A stretch of 64,000 nucleotides of DNA. Origin: an uncultured Rhizobiaceae group bacterium (lineage in GTDB: Bacteria > Pseudomonadota > Alphaproteobacteria > Rhizobiales > Rhizobiaceae). Made by a program: the position numbers and the translations under genes. Numbering within the stretch: the stretch's first letter is position 1; the number at the start of each line of letters is the position of its first letter. Below, in pieces: positions 1 to 10,420 of the stretch. The notes beneath the pieces were generated by a model. That model saw only the letters and a program-made list of their open reading frames with translations. It was not told where the DNA came from and did no database searches. Location of the stretch: NCBI GenBank assembly GCA_937930635.1, contig CALHCF010000009.1, forward strand, positions 256,702 through 320,701, written 5' to 3'.

Positions 1-2
1 AA

Positions 3-482
3 CGTGTTTTGCTGAAATGCATTGAAGATGCCTATGTCAACAGTTGGGAAGAAGAGTATTTTGCGGTTCATTACCTCAAGATCACCAACCTGAACGACCT
101 GAGCGCACGCCTTAGCGAACACGGCGTTCATATGCTCATGAAACGGGTAGCTTGCCGCCTGCGCGATTCAGTCCGTAAGGAAGACCTAGTTGCCAAGGTA
201 GAGGGTGCAGAATTTGCAGTCATTCAGCAATCAATGACCGAGCCGGATGACGGACAGGCGATGGCCACCCGTCTCCTCACGACCCTGCAAATGCCGTATG
301 AAGTTGATGGTGTGACCGTTCTTGTCGAGTTCGTGGTCGGCATCGCGCTGCCAAACGCAGAAAACGACTGCGAAAAGCATATGCTCGAATCTGCCCGCGA
401 GGCCTGCGACGTTGCCGTACATCAAACCGGACAACGCTATGCCTACGCGAAACTGGAAGACCCGGTCGCGCTTTCAGCCTGA
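3..482 (+). CDS. Degenerate GGDEF-domain protein, C-terminal part
   Basis: The reading frame is open to the left edge, so this is the 3' end of a longer gene. The visible 160 residues resemble the diguanylate cyclase fold: a helix and strand ending in YLKITNLNDL, an amphipathic helix (MKRVACRLRDSVRKEDLVAKV), and then EGAEFAVI where an active enzyme has GGDEF/GGEEF. The loss of both glycines predicts no cyclase activity, so it probably acts as a sensor or as a receptor partner for an EAL domain or another protein. The partner domain, if any, lies outside the window. Identification rests on pattern only. Confidence 0.6.
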   Translation, partial: RVLLKCIEDAYVNSWEEEYFAVHYLKITNLNDLSARLSEHGVHMLMKRVACRLRDSVRKEDLVAKVEGAEFAVIQQSMTEPDDGQAMATRLLTTLQMPYEVDGVTVLVEFVVGIALPNAENDCEKHMLESAREACDVAVHQTGQRYAYAKLEDPVALSA

Positions 483-504
483 ATCCAATGATCGCGGGCG
501 TTGT

Positions 505-1251
505 CTATACACAACGTCCGCCATCAACCTCCAAAGCCACTCCCGTAATAAAATCAGCTTCATCTGACACGAGATAAAGAGCGGCATTGGCCATATCGCG
601 GGGCTGACAAAACCGACCCAGCGGGACGACGCCTTTAAACTTCTCGCGAATTTCAGGTGTATCCTCACCCATAAAATCGGCCAGCATGCCCGTTTCTCCC
701 GCAACGGGGCAGAGCGCATTGACCCGAATATTTTTTGGCGCAAGTTCCACAGCCATGCATTTGCTGGCGTTTATGACCCAGGCTTTTGAAGCGTTATACC
801 AGACAAGACCAGGGCGAGGCCGCAAACCGGCAGTTGATGCCGTGGTCAGGATGGTCCCTCCCCCCTGTTTCTCCATAACCGGCACGACCGAACGCGTCGC
901 ATGATACAGGGCTTTCATGTTGACATCGCCAATACGATCAAACGTCTCCTCATCGACTGCCAGCATATCCATGTTCTTGTGAGTGAAACCGGCATTGAGG
1001 ACAAAGATATCCAGCGTTCCGAAGTTTGACAGAGCAGCCTGAACCATCGCGTTATTGTCTTTGGCAAGCGACACATCGACTTCAAGCGCAACGGCCTGTT
1101 GACCGATATCAGATGCAACACGCTGTGCCTGATCACCACGCAGATCAGCCACAACGACATTCGCCCCCTCGTCAGCAAAGCGCTTGGCCATTCCTTCGCC
1201 AAACCCTGCTCCACCACCCGTAACAATGGCCGTTTTTCCTTCCAGACGCAT
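505..1251 (-). CDS. SDR family NAD(P)-dependent oxidoreductase
   Basis: A classical short-chain dehydrogenase of 248 residues. It shows the Rossmann glycine motif TGGGAGFGEG, the structural LNAG motif, a catalytic Ser in TTASTAG and the YxxxK pair in WYNASKAW, and ends with the usual GGRCV. The ATG at 1251 is preferred because a GGAG sits about 6 bases upstream; an in-frame ATG at 1269 would add six residues. The substrate is not deducible. Glucose/galactose 1-dehydrogenases and 3-ketoacyl reductases share this architecture, and since no other galactose dehydrogenase is seen in the window a sugar substrate is possible. It stands alone, convergent to the preceding gene. Confidence 0.85.
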   Translation of the reverse strand: MRLEGKTAIVTGGGAGFGEGMAKRFADEGANVVVADLRGDQAQRVASDIGQQAVALEVDVSLAKDNNAMVQAALSNFGTLDIFVLNAGFTHKNMDMLAVDEETFDRIGDVNMKALYHATRSVVPVMEKQGGGTILTTASTAGLRPRPGLVWYNASKAWVINASKCMAVELAPKNIRVNALCPVAGETGMLADFMGEDTPEIREKFKGVVPLGRFCQPRDMANAALYLVSDEADFITGVALEVDGGRCV

Positions 1252-1470
1252 GGTGTTCTCCATTCTCAAACAACCCAGGATGGATACTGGGCTAAATATC
1301 TTTGACCCCGGTCATGACACGTTCTGCCAAAATAAAACAAGCATGATTGACGACTGGCCGTCTTTGGGCGCATTGGCTATCGTCCGCAATGTCGCACCGT
1401 ACGGGTTCGCGCAAAGTGCGGTGGATTTGAATAACACTCCTCTTCAACATCCTCAGTCTGGTGAAAAATC

Positions 1471-1938
1471 ATGCATAGTTCGATACGCGATGCGATGCCG
1501 GAAGATCTTGAATTTCTGCGCTCCTGCGCCCACGCCGCTTACGAAAAATATGTCGAAAGGATTGGCCAGAAACCAGCTCCGATGATCGCAGATCTGAGTT
1601 CCGCAGTTGCTGATGGTCACGTGCAGCTGTTGATTGCAGAAGATACGCGAGCCGGATTCATGGTTGTGTATCGCGAAAACGGACACCTGTTTCTGGAGAA
1701 CATCGCCATCCTGCCCGCATTTCAAAACCTGGGTCTGGGGAAGTTCCTGCTGGAAGAATGTGATCGCCTTGCGCGTGACCTGAACCTCAGCACCATCGAG
1801 CTCTATACCAACGAGGCGATGCACGAAAACCTGGCGCTATACGACCATATGGGATTCACAGAAGTTGAGAAGAAGACCGAAAACGGATTCAAGCGGGTGT
1901 ATTTTCGCAAATCCGTATCTGATCAACATCAAAGATAA
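1471..1938 (+). CDS. GNAT family N-acetyltransferase
   Basis: A 155-residue single-domain acetyltransferase. It begins SSIRDAMPEDLEFL, the typical GNAT first strand and helix, and carries the acetyl-CoA pyrophosphate-binding loop of motif A as LPAFQNLGLGKFLLEE (Q/RxxGxG/A form), followed by the motif B segment with LYTNEAMHENLALYDHMGF. The acceptor substrate cannot be read from sequence. It precedes the zwf operon by 64 bases in the same direction, but that gap could hold a separate promoter, so co-transcription is uncertain. Confidence 0.85.
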   Translation: MHSSIRDAMPEDLEFLRSCAHAAYEKYVERIGQKPAPMIADLSSAVADGHVQLLIAEDTRAGFMVVYRENGHLFLENIAILPAFQNLGLGKFLLEECDRLARDLNLSTIELYTNEAMHENLALYDHMGFTEVEKKTENGFKRVYFRKSVSDQHQR

Positions 1939-2002
1939 GTAGTGTTTTACAAGCGAATTTAAATCGATTAAATGAAACCTGTTGCGCTGAACTGGAAAAG
2001 CA

Positions 2003-3484
2003 ATGACCAGACAAATCATTCCCGTGGAACCGTTCGATTATGTCATTTTTGGCGGAACGGGTGATCTGGCGAAGCGCAAGCTCTTGCCGGCGCTCTATCA
2101 TCGAGATCATGACGGTCAGTTGCCTGAAGATGCACAGATTATCGGGGCATCGCGATCTGATAAGAGCCAGAAAGAATATCGGGATTTTGCAAGGGACGCA
2201 TTGGAAAATCATGTCCCCGCTGATCAACTCAATGCCGAAAGTGTCGACCGTTTTTTGAAGCGGCTGGATTATGTCCCGATTGATGTCACAACCGCCGAGG
2301 GGTGGGATGAACTGGCGGCTTTGCTTGACGGGCGTTCAAACGGGCGCATCAGAGCATTCTATCTTGCGGTGGGACCCGGCCTCTTTGGCCCCATCTGCGA
2401 GCAGCTCAACAAGGCCCACCTGATTGATGACAACACGCGGCTTGTTATCGAGAAACCTCTGGGGCGTGATCTTGAGTCGGCCAGGGAACTCAACAAGGCC
2501 GTTGGTGACTATTTCAAAGAAGATCAGGTTTTTCGTATCGACCATTACCTTGGTAAAGAGACGGTACAGAACCTGCTTGCCTTGCGTTTTGCAAATGCCC
2601 TCTTCGAACCGCTGTGGAATGCTTCTCATATTGATCACGTACAGATCACCGTGGCCGAAACTGTAGGGGTTGAGGGTCGTGCCGCATATTACGATAAATC
2701 CGGCGCCATGCGGGATATGGTTCAAAACCATCTGCTGCAGTTGCTGTGTCTGGTTGCGATGGAACCACCGGCAAACGGCGATGCGGATTCCATTCGCGAT
2801 GAAAAACTTAAAGTTCTGCGTGCCCTGCGCCCCATAACGGCCAGCACCGCAAACGATACCACTGTTCGCGCCCAGTATAGCGCTGGCGCGGGACCGGACG
2901 GCAAGGTGGACGGGTATCTGGAGGAGCTACAGGATGAAGACAGCACCACGGCTACCTTCGTTGCGCTGAAGGCGGAAATTGACAATTGGCGTTGGGCCGG
3001 AGTGCCGTTCTATCTGCGCACCGGTAAGCGCATGGCCATGCGCATGTCCGAAATCGTCATTCAATTTCGCCCTGTGCCCCACTCCATATTTGGCGAAAAT
3101 GCCGGCAAGCCCATATCCAATAAACTGGTTTTGCGCCTCCAGCCGGATGAAAGTGTCAGGCAGTGGATCATGATCAAGGATCCGGGACCAGGTGGTATGC
3201 GCCTGCGCCGTCTGCCTCTTGATATGAGTTTTGCCGAAACGTTCGAAGAACGCAGCCCTGATGCTTATGAGCGACTTTTGCTCGATGTTATTCGCGGCAA
3301 CCAAACCCTGTTTATGCGCCGCGATGAGGTTGAGGCAGCCTGGCAGTGGATCGACCCCATTTTTGATGCCTGGGAAGAGACCACACAGACGGTGACCAGT
3401 TACACCGCAGGCACCTGGGGCCCAAGCCAGGCCATCGCGCTGATCGAACGTGATGGCAGAACATGGAATGACGGGGATCAATAA
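2003..3484 (+). CDS. zwf: Glucose-6-phosphate 1-dehydrogenase
   Basis: Oxidises glucose 6-phosphate to 6-phosphoglucono-1,5-lactone with NAD(P)+, the entry to the Entner-Doudoroff and oxidative pentose phosphate routes. The 493 residues match the family length. The N-terminal Rossmann motif is FGGTGDLAKRKLLPAL, the active site is RIDHYLGKE (with the catalytic His and the substrate-binding Lys), and EKPLGRD and PFYLRTGKRM are further family signatures. The stop codon is followed directly by the pgl start codon, so translation of the two is probably coupled. First gene of zwf-pgl-edd. Confidence 0.97.
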   Translation: MTRQIIPVEPFDYVIFGGTGDLAKRKLLPALYHRDHDGQLPEDAQIIGASRSDKSQKEYRDFARDALENHVPADQLNAESVDRFLKRLDYVPIDVTTAEGWDELAALLDGRSNGRIRAFYLAVGPGLFGPICEQLNKAHLIDDNTRLVIEKPLGRDLESARELNKAVGDYFKEDQVFRIDHYLGKETVQNLLALRFANALFEPLWNASHIDHVQITVAETVGVEGRAAYYDKSGAMRDMVQNHLLQLLCLVAMEPPANGDADSIRDEKLKVLRALRPITASTANDTTVRAQYSAGAGPDGKVDGYLEELQDEDSTTATFVALKAEIDNWRWAGVPFYLRTGKRMAMRMSEIVIQFRPVPHSIFGENAGKPISNKLVLRLQPDESVRQWIMIKDPGPGGMRLRRLPLDMSFAETFEERSPDAYERLLLDVIRGNQTLFMRRDEVEAAWQWIDPIFDAWEETTQTVTSYTAGTWGPSQAIALIERDGRTWNDGDQ

Positions 3485-4153
3485 TTGACGATTACCTCAT
3501 TCAATGAATTCCAGTCTCGCGGCGATCTTGCTGAAGCCCTCGCCGGTGCACTGGCGGAAAAGCTGACCGGAGCAATCGCTGTCAAAGGCAAGGCTGTATT
3601 GGCGGTTTCCGGCGGATCGACACCCAAACAGCTTTTCAATGCGTTGTCCGGCCAGCAAATCGACTGGCAAAAAGTTCTTATCACTCTGGTTGATGATCGC
3701 TGTGTTCCAGCAGACAATGAGCGCAGCAATGAGAAGCTGGTGCGCGATAACCTGCTAAAAGGACCGGCTGCTGCGGCCTGTTTTTTGCCTTTGCCCCAGC
3801 AAAGTGACACCCGGTTCAGCCCCCCTCTTCCTCTTGATGTCGCCATCCTTGGCATGGGGACGGATGGCCATACTGCCTCGTTCTTTCCAGATGGAAACCA
3901 TCTTCAGGAGGCGACAGACCCTCGTACCGACGCAAAGACTATCTCCATGGAAGCGCCCGGTGCGCATGAGGCAAGAATCACGATGGCTCTGCCTCTGCTC
4001 GTTCAGGCCCACCATCTGGTACTTCATATCGAAGGCGACGACAAACGCGCTGTTTTTGAAACAGCATTGCAGGATGGTCCGGCTGACAATTTGCCAATCC
4101 GGCATGTGCTGCGTCACCCCGACACCAATATTCACGTCTATTGGGCTCTTTAG
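3485..4153 (+). CDS. pgl: 6-phosphogluconolactonase
   Basis: Hydrolyses 6-phosphogluconolactone to 6-phosphogluconate. The 222 residues show the NagB/DevB-like fold with VSGGSTPKQLF near residue 40, LVDDRCVP, and the GMGTDGHTASFFP motif around residue 125. The start is a TTG that immediately follows the zwf TAA with no intervening base, so it probably relies on re-initiation after zwf. An alternative ATG start is not available near the N-terminus. Middle gene of the Entner-Doudoroff operon. Confidence 0.95.
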   Translation: MTITSFNEFQSRGDLAEALAGALAEKLTGAIAVKGKAVLAVSGGSTPKQLFNALSGQQIDWQKVLITLVDDRCVPADNERSNEKLVRDNLLKGPAAAACFLPLPQQSDTRFSPPLPLDVAILGMGTDGHTASFFPDGNHLQEATDPRTDAKTISMEAPGAHEARITMALPLLVQAHHLVLHIEGDDKRAVFETALQDGPADNLPIRHVLRHPDTNIHVYWAL

Positions 4154-4174
4154 ACCCATTTTTGGAATCCGAAC

Positions 4175-5986
4175 ATGACCGTCATTTCTGGCATCAAGAC
4201 CATCACCGAACGCCTTGTTGAACGAAGCAAACCTGGCCGGGAAGCTTATCTGGCGAGACTGCAGTCAGCAGTTGAGGAGGGACCGCGCCGGTCATCGCTC
4301 ACCTGTGGCAATCTTGCCCACGGGTTTGCTGCTTGCGGCATGAGCGACAAGGCAGCCCTTGCAGAAGATGTTGCGCCCAATCTGGCAATTATCACCGCGT
4401 ACAACGACATGCTGTCGGCCCATGAGCCCTTCGGGCAATTCCCGGATATTATGAAGCAAGCGGCACAGGATGCCGGAGGTGTCGCCCAGATTGCGGCTGG
4501 CGTACCTGCTATGTGCGACGGGGTCACGCAAGGCCAAAAGGGCATGGAGCTATCCTTGTTTTCGCGCGACGTCATTGCAATGGCCACCGCTGTTGGCCTG
4601 TCACACAACATGTTTGATGCCGTCGCTTGTCTGGGTGTTTGCGACAAGATTGTCCCTGGTCTGCTGATCGGTGCGTTGACCTTCGGCCACCTGCCCGCGG
4701 TTTTCATTCCTGCAGGACCAATGCCTTCGGGACTGCCCAATGATGAAAAGGCCCGAATCAGGCAACTTTACGCAGAAGGCAAGGTGGGACGCGATGAATT
4801 GCTGGAAGCTGAAAGTGCGTCCTATCACTCGCCAGGAACCTGCACCTTTTACGGAACTGCAAACTCAAACCAGATGCTGATGGAATTCATGGGGCTGCAT
4901 CTGCCGGGTTCAAGCTTCATCAATCCGGGCACTCCGTTGCGTGAAGCGCTGACACGGGAAGCAACCAAACGCGCACTGGCGATTACTGCATCAGGCAATG
5001 AATTTACCCCGGTTGGTGAAATGATTGACGAAAAGGCCATCATCAATGGAGTGATCGGCCTGCATGCCACTGGTGGCTCGACCAATCACACGCTTCATCT
5101 GGTGGCGATTGCCAAAGCTGCCGGCATCCAGCTTACACTTGAAGACATTTCAGACCTTGCAGCCTGCACACCGTTGCTGGCGCGGGTTTATCCAAACGGC
5201 CTTGCGGATGTAAACCACTTCCATGCCGCGGGCGGGCTGCCCTACCTTATCGGGGAATTGCTGGCCGAGGGCCATCTGCATGAAGATGTCAAAACCATCT
5301 GGGGTGATGGCCTGCTGAACATGACACAGGAACCGAAGCTGGATAGCGAAGGTATTGTCTGGGAGACCGCACCACGAAAGGCGGCAAACAATAAGATCCT
5401 GGCCACTGTAAAAGAGCCATTTTCAAGTGATGGCGGCCTGAAAATGCTTGAAGGAAATCTCGGCAAGGCAGTGATCAAGATTTCGGCGGTCAAAGACGAG
5501 CATCATATCATCGAGGCACCGGTACGCATCTTTGATACCCAGGACGGAATTCGTGTTGCATTCGAAGCTGGTGAGCTCAACCACGACATGATTGCTGTCT
5601 GCCGTTTCCAAGGCCCGCGTTCCAATGGCATGCCGGAATTGCACAAATTGACGCCACCACTGGGCGTTCTGCAGGACCGTGGCTTCAAGGTAGCACTGAT
5701 AACAGATGGGCGTATGTCGGGGGCATCAGGCAAGGTTCCCGCTGCCATCCACCTGACCCCGGAAGCCGCCGATGAGGGACCGATCGCAAAACTGCGAGAT
5801 GGTGATGTTGTTTGCATTGATGCCCGGACAGGAAAGCTCGACGTGAAAATCGATGCCAGCGAATGGGACAGCAGAACGGCTGCGAAAAGCGATCTGACCC
5901 ATGGCACACATGGCATGGGAACCGAGCTGTTTGCCGCCTTTCGCTCAATTGTCTCCGGGGCCGATACCGGTGCCAGCGTTTTGTAA
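4175..5986 (+). CDS. edd: Phosphogluconate dehydratase
   Basis: Dehydrates 6-phosphogluconate to 2-keto-3-deoxy-6-phosphogluconate (KDPG). At 603 residues it matches Edd of the IlvD/Edd iron-sulfur dehydratase family. Iron-sulfur cysteines are visible in [13 protein letters not shown] and [14 protein letters not shown], and the family signature [16 protein letters not shown] lies near the C-terminus. It is 21 bases after pgl in the same operon. The usual partner aldolase eda does not follow; the only KDPG/KDPGal-family aldolase in the window is the dgoA-type gene about 11 kb downstream. Confidence 0.97.
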   Translation: MTVISGIKTITERLVERSKPGREAYLARLQSAVEEGPRRSSLTCGNLAHGFAACGMSDKAALAEDVAPNLAIITAYNDMLSAHEPFGQFPDIMKQAAQDAGGVAQIAAGVPAMCDGVTQGQKGMELSLFSRDVIAMATAVGLSHNMFDAVACLGVCDKIVPGLLIGALTFGHLPAVFIPAGPMPSGLPNDEKARIRQLYAEGKVGRDELLEAESASYHSPGTCTFYGTANSNQMLMEFMGLHLPGSSFINPGTPLREALTREATKRALAITASGNEFTPVGEMIDEKAIINGVIGLHATGGSTNHTLHLVAIAKAAGIQLTLEDISDLAACTPLLARVYPNGLADVNHFHAAGGLPYLIGELLAEGHLHEDVKTIWGDGLLNMTQEPKLDSEGIVWETAPRKAANNKILATVKEPFSSDGGLKMLEGNLGKAVIKISAVKDEHHIIEAPVRIFDTQDGIRVAFEAGELNHDMIAVCRFQGPRSNGMPELHKLTPPLGVLQDRGFKVALITDGRMSGASGKVPAAIHLTPEAADEGPIAKLRDGDVVCIDARTGKLDVKIDASEWDSRTAAKSDLTHGTHGMGTELFAAFRSIVSGADTGASVL

Positions 5987-6297
5987 AATAGGCAGTTGAG
6001 GGGCACGACGCGCGGCAATAGCTGAAACTGGAAACGCCGGGGTCTGGAGGACCTCGCAACACAATTTTTTCACCCATTTCACGAAGCACGCCGCCATCCG
6101 TCGCATGGCGTGAAACCTGCCCGGTTTTGGATCGTGAGTATTGTTTTGGTGTCTTGTATTCAAAAAGCAGTACTTTTTTTGAGCTGGTTTGCTGATTTTT
6201 CTTCGAAATCACCACTGTTTGACTTGCTTTTTCGTTGAAAAAGGCGCGATTACGGGCACGTAAATGCGTCGGTGGGGCTGCCGCAGATCGGTTGGGA
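5987..6297 (+). other. Intergenic region after edd, weak hairpin
   Basis: No gene is seen between edd and the transporter. An AT-only weak hairpin (AAAAAG, 5-base loop, CTTTTTTT at 6162-6180) may end the edd transcript. A TTG at 6235 is in frame with the transporter and would add 21 residues, but these are basic and low in hydrophobic content, so the region is more likely leader and promoter. Confidence 0.4.
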
Positions 6298-8187
6298 ATG
6301 GGTAACGTGGAAGCGTTGGGACTCACAGCAGAAATGACCATCGTCCTTGGTCTGCTGGCCGTCACGATTCTGTTGTTCGTGACAGAAGTCGTGCGTGTGG
6401 ATGTTGCCGCGATTGTTATTCTCGTGACGCTGGGCCTTCTGGCATCAGTACCGGGGCTGGAGAACCTGGGCGAACCCCGGCAACTCTTCGAGGGCTTTGC
6501 TTCCAACGCCGTCATATCCATTATTGCCGTTATGATTATCGGGGCTGGCCTCGACAAAACGGGAGCCATGTCTGCTGTTGCACGCTGGATACTGACTGTT
6601 GGTGGCAGCACCGAAAGGCGCATTGTGCCTCTCATCTCATCAACCGTTGGCGTGATTTCCTCATTCATGCAGAACGTTGGTGCTGCAGCCCTGTTTCTGC
6701 CCGTCGTCTCACGTATTTCCTCGCGAACAGAAATTCCCTTATCCACCCTGCTCATGCCCATGGGGTTTTGCGCTATTTTGGGCGGCACGATGACGATGGT
6801 TGGTTCATCACCGCTCATTCTTCTCAACGACCTGCTGATTTCCGCTAGTGCAGAGCTGCCAGACAATGTTGAGTTGCAGACTTTTGATCTGTTTTCAGTG
6901 ACACCAATCGGCATTGCCCTGATCATCTCAGGGGTTCTCTATTTCACACTGTTTGGACACCTTGTGCTTCCGCGTGTTGAGCGTGACGGTCCGTCACAAG
7001 CCGAGATACGCTCGGAATATCTGAACAAACTCTACGGGTTGGATTCCGGTTTTACAGAGATCGTCGTTCCGGTGGACTCTCCCATTGTGGGACGAGCGCT
7101 CATCGATATTCACGATGAATTCCACATCTATGTCATCGCGATCAATATCGACAAAAAGAACTTCATTGGTCCTGTTGTTCTCGACCAGCTGCGTGCGCCA
7201 TGCCATATCGCCGTGATGGGTGCGCCAGCGGCTATCCGCAAGTTTGCGGTGACCAATGATCTGGAGATCCTGCCACGGCCGAACAAGTTTGCCCGCGATC
7301 TTGCCCCGCATCGCTGCGGAGTTGCTGAGATCGTTATTCCGCCCAGTTCATCCATGATCGGCAAATCCACACGCGAGGTACGCAGTCGGGAGACCTATGG
7401 CTTCGCGCTTCTGGCAATCTACCGCGGCGACTCGGTTCTCAGCCACATCGAAACTGATGATCACGCGCCGACAGCGATTGGGTTTGAGCCCCTTCATGCA
7501 GGCGACACCATTGTTGTGCACACAAGCTGGGCCGCCCTCAACCGACTGCAGCAGAACAGAGACTTTGTGATTGTTACAGCGGACTACCCCAAGGAAGAAT
7601 TGCGCCCCAAGAAACTGGGCTGGGCGCTGCTGTTCTTTGCTGTCGCGCTGGGGCTGGTGCTGTTTACTGATCTTATTTTGTCACTTTGTCTGCTGACCGG
7701 CGCGGCAGGTATGATCGTCAGCCGTGTTTTACGCATTGACGAGGCTTACGGGGCCGTGGGGTGGAACACGGTCTTCTTGCTGGCGTGTCTTATCCCATTG
7801 GGTCGGGCGGTTCAGTCGACGGGAACCGCGCAGTGGATTGCCGACGGTATTTTGAACGGCCTCGGTGACGTGCCCATGTGGGTATTGCAGGTAGGCATTG
7901 CGCTCCTGGCAACCGCTTTCACGCTGATAATGTCGAATGTCGGTGCCACAGTTTTGCTGGTCCCTCTTGCGATCAACATCGCCATTGCTGCTGGTGGTGA
8001 TCCGGCGCTGTTTGCGCTCATAGTGGCCATCTCAACATCAAACTCATTTCTCATTCCCACCCATCAGGTCAACGCCCTGATCATGGGGCCTGCAGGCTAT
8101 CGGGTGAGTGACTTTCTCAAGGCCGGGTTTGGTATGACCATCATCTTCCTTGTTGTCTCACTTACGATGATCAACCTGTTTTACTGA
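6298..8187 (+). CDS. SLC13/DASS-type permease with central RCK_C (TrkA-C) domains
   Basis: An inner-membrane transporter of about 629 residues. The N-terminal membrane half begins MTIVLGLLAVTILLFVTEVV and includes MVGSSPLILLNDLL. It is followed by two soluble RCK_C-like domains (starting EIVVPVDSPIVGRAL and EIVIPPSSSMIGKST), then a C-terminal membrane half with SNVGATVLLVPLAINIA and the ISTSNSFLIPTHQVNALIMG stretch typical of the DASS/CitT superfamily. Members move dicarboxylates, sulfate or other anions; the substrate here is unknown. ATG 6298 is chosen, with ATG 6334 as an alternative. The 3' end overlaps the convergent beta-galactosidase gene by 7 bases. Confidence 0.85.
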   Translation: MGNVEALGLTAEMTIVLGLLAVTILLFVTEVVRVDVAAIVILVTLGLLASVPGLENLGEPRQLFEGFASNAVISIIAVMIIGAGLDKTGAMSAVARWILTVGGSTERRIVPLISSTVGVISSFMQNVGAAALFLPVVSRISSRTEIPLSTLLMPMGFCAILGGTMTMVGSSPLILLNDLLISASAELPDNVELQTFDLFSVTPIGIALIISGVLYFTLFGHLVLPRVERDGPSQAEIRSEYLNKLYGLDSGFTEIVVPVDSPIVGRALIDIHDEFHIYVIAINIDKKNFIGPVVLDQLRAPCHIAVMGAPAAIRKFAVTNDLEILPRPNKFARDLAPHRCGVAEIVIPPSSSMIGKSTREVRSRETYGFALLAIYRGDSVLSHIETDDHAPTAIGFEPLHAGDTIVVHTSWAALNRLQQNRDFVIVTADYPKEELRPKKLGWALLFFAVALGLVLFTDLILSLCLLTGAAGMIVSRVLRIDEAYGAVGWNTVFLLACLIPLGRAVQSTGTAQWIADGILNGLGDVPMWVLQVGIALLATAFTLIMSNVGATVLLVPLAINIAIAAGGDPALFALIVAISTSNSFLIPTHQVNALIMGPAGYRVSDFLKAGFGMTIIFLVVSLTMINLFY

Positions 8188-10163
8188 TTTTTATCAGACC
8201 GCTTCAGGACCGTTACACCGGCGACTTCAAGGATCTTGGTCCCTATCAGCACCTTGTCTCTCTTACCGATCAGATGTCCGGCATCACGGGGTTTTGGTCC
8301 ATAGTTGACTATCGTGCGCAGATTTCCACGGTCACGGATGCGCAAGTCGTCCCCCGTTTCGAGAATGGGCAGGCCCGCAGATTCCAGTTCGTCACGCAAT
8401 ATGTGCATGCACAATGAATCATCCGGCCAGCCTGCAATATAGGAGAACCGATCAGCCTGCAGCCAGGCGGGATGGCCCCGGTCGCTTGTCAGCTTCACAG
8501 ACACGCCCGGTTGAGGTTCAACGTGCTCGCTCCAGCGTTCAAATGCACCGATTTGATCTACCGGAATTCTGAACCCGGGGCGAAGACTTTCCGCAAGTTC
8601 GACCCGGATCGGTAGAAGGTCCTGCAACGGGCCGGGAGCCAGGATATCAGGAATCTGATGATCTCTTGTGCGCGATCCGCACCGCGGACCAAACACAAAC
8701 CGGCCCGAACTTTCCTTTGCTGCCGCAACAAAGCTGTCATCAACCATGAGCAGGTGGGGAACCACCACCAAGGCATAATCCTTCAGTGATGCAGTTGCCG
8801 GGACAATATCCACCGACTGACCGAGCTTGCGCAGCCCTGAATAAAATTCAAACAGCAGGCTAAACCCATCATAGCTTGCGCCCTGCGGTTGTGTTTGCGT
8901 CGCCCATAGGGAGGGATAATCAAACACCAGCGCAACAGGCGACGGATCGGTTATCACTTCTGGAATATGTGCGAGTTCTTCGGCAACCGTTTGAGCTTCT
9001 TGATAGGCGCGGGCCTGCGAATTGTCCGGTCGGTTCAAGGCTGCATGAAATTGCTCCTGAGCAAATGGCGCCTGCCGCCAGCGAAAGTAACTCACCACTT
9101 CCGCGCCATGGGCGAAGGCTTCATGGCTCCATAAACGCACCATGCCAGGATGAGGGTCAGGGTTGAAAGGTGCCCAGTTTACCGGACCCGGCTGCTGCTC
9201 CATCACCCACCAGCGGCCCTTTTGCCCCCGCATTGTGCCACAACCGCGATAGAGGTCATGATGGAAGGCTTGGAAATCCGGGTCACCTGCCCGCATATAC
9301 CAGTTTTTCCAGGCATCATCGCGCCCAAACTGTTCAAGAAACCCAATCGGATAGGAGTCCCAGGACGCAATATCCAGATCAGCGGAAACATCAAAATGAT
9401 CAAAGCCCAGGTACCGGCCCATGAAATTGTGTATGATGTCTCGTCCCGGTGACAGCTGCCGCAGGATGTCGCATTGAAGGCGGTTGAACTCCACAACCTG
9501 ATCAGAAGCAAAGCGACGAAAATCGAGCACATGAGAAGGGTTGGGTTCTGTTACCGTCAGGTTTAGAAGCTCGACCTGATTGAAATCGCTGATCTCCATC
9601 GACCAGAAAACATTGCCCCAGGCACGGTTGAGCGCATCAGGAGATTGATATTTCTGCGCCAGCCAATCGCGAAAACCGTCGCGTGCAGCTTTTGAGAAAC
9701 TCAGTGTTGTTTCGTGGCAGCCATACTCATTGTCGGTCTGCCAGGCCACAACATGCGGGTTTTCGCCATAACGCCTGGCAACAATCTGGGTAATGCGAGC
9801 ACATTCCCTTCGGTATCCCTCATGGGAAAAATCATAGTGTCGGCGAGATCCCCATAGACGGGAATTTCCCTCGCTGTTGACCGCCACCATATCCGGCATC
9901 TCATCAACCAGCCATTTTGGTGGCGTCGCAGTAGGCGTGCACATGACAATTTTTAGCCCGGCGGCACCAAGCGTCTCGATCACCTCATCCAGCCATTCAA
10001 ATGCGAACTGATCCCGCGCCGGTTCAAACCGACTCCAGGCAAACTCAGCGATACGAACATATGAGAGGCCGCATTCTATCATGCGTTTAGCATCATCAGC
10101 CCACATTTCAGCAGGCCAGTGTTCTGGATAATAACAAACACCAAGAGCAGGAGTACGGGTCAT
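8181..10163 (-). CDS. GH42 family beta-galactosidase
   Basis: Hydrolyses terminal beta-galactosides; cytoplasmic, since no signal peptide is present. About 660 residues, the family length. The start GVCYYPEHWP and RIAEFAWSRFEP are GH42 hallmarks; AWQTDNEYGCH carries the acid/base Glu and WWVMEQQPGPVNW the nucleophile Glu. A type A-like glutamine-amidotransferase-fold region follows and a beta domain ends the protein. An upstream GTG at 10184 would add seven residues. It lies on the same strand as the ABC ATPase and IclR genes and forms the leftward arm of the galactoside regulon. Confidence 0.92.
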   Translation of the reverse strand: MTRTPALGVCYYPEHWPAEMWADDAKRMIECGLSYVRIAEFAWSRFEPARDQFAFEWLDEVIETLGAAGLKIVMCTPTATPPKWLVDEMPDMVAVNSEGNSRLWGSRRHYDFSHEGYRRECARITQIVARRYGENPHVVAWQTDNEYGCHETTLSFSKAARDGFRDWLAQKYQSPDALNRAWGNVFWSMEISDFNQVELLNLTVTEPNPSHVLDFRRFASDQVVEFNRLQCDILRQLSPGRDIIHNFMGRYLGFDHFDVSADLDIASWDSYPIGFLEQFGRDDAWKNWYMRAGDPDFQAFHHDLYRGCGTMRGQKGRWWVMEQQPGPVNWAPFNPDPHPGMVRLWSHEAFAHGAEVVSYFRWRQAPFAQEQFHAALNRPDNSQARAYQEAQTVAEELAHIPEVITDPSPVALVFDYPSLWATQTQPQGASYDGFSLLFEFYSGLRKLGQSVDIVPATASLKDYALVVVPHLLMVDDSFVAAAKESSGRFVFGPRCGSRTRDHQIPDILAPGPLQDLLPIRVELAESLRPGFRIPVDQIGAFERWSEHVEPQPGVSVKLTSDRGHPAWLQADRFSYIAGWPDDSLCMHILRDELESAGLPILETGDDLRIRDRGNLRTIVNYGPKPRDAGHLIGKRDKVLIGTKILEVAGVTVLKRSDKNQ

Positions 10164-10420
10164 CAAGCGCGATTCCGATTGCACATCAACGGGCTTTAAA
10201 AAGCAGATGAAGCAACGTCAACGGCTCAATTTCCCAAACGGGGCGCTTTTGGACATCACAGGTCTGGCCAAATGGAAGCCGAAGCTTTGACGGCGAGCGC
10301 CGGTCCAGGGCTAACCCCAAGCCCGTGTTCTTTGGGTTGTCGTCATGTTGATACGAGACTTCAGGTCAACGCCACACCAGATATTTCATTGCCGGAACAG
10401 ACTAACAGTCGATCCTGTGG

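Noticed and set aside
6235-6297. Longer N-terminus for the SLC13-type permease from a TTG at 6235
   Set aside because: The extra residues are basic and unlike other members; ATG 6298 starts directly before the first membrane segment.
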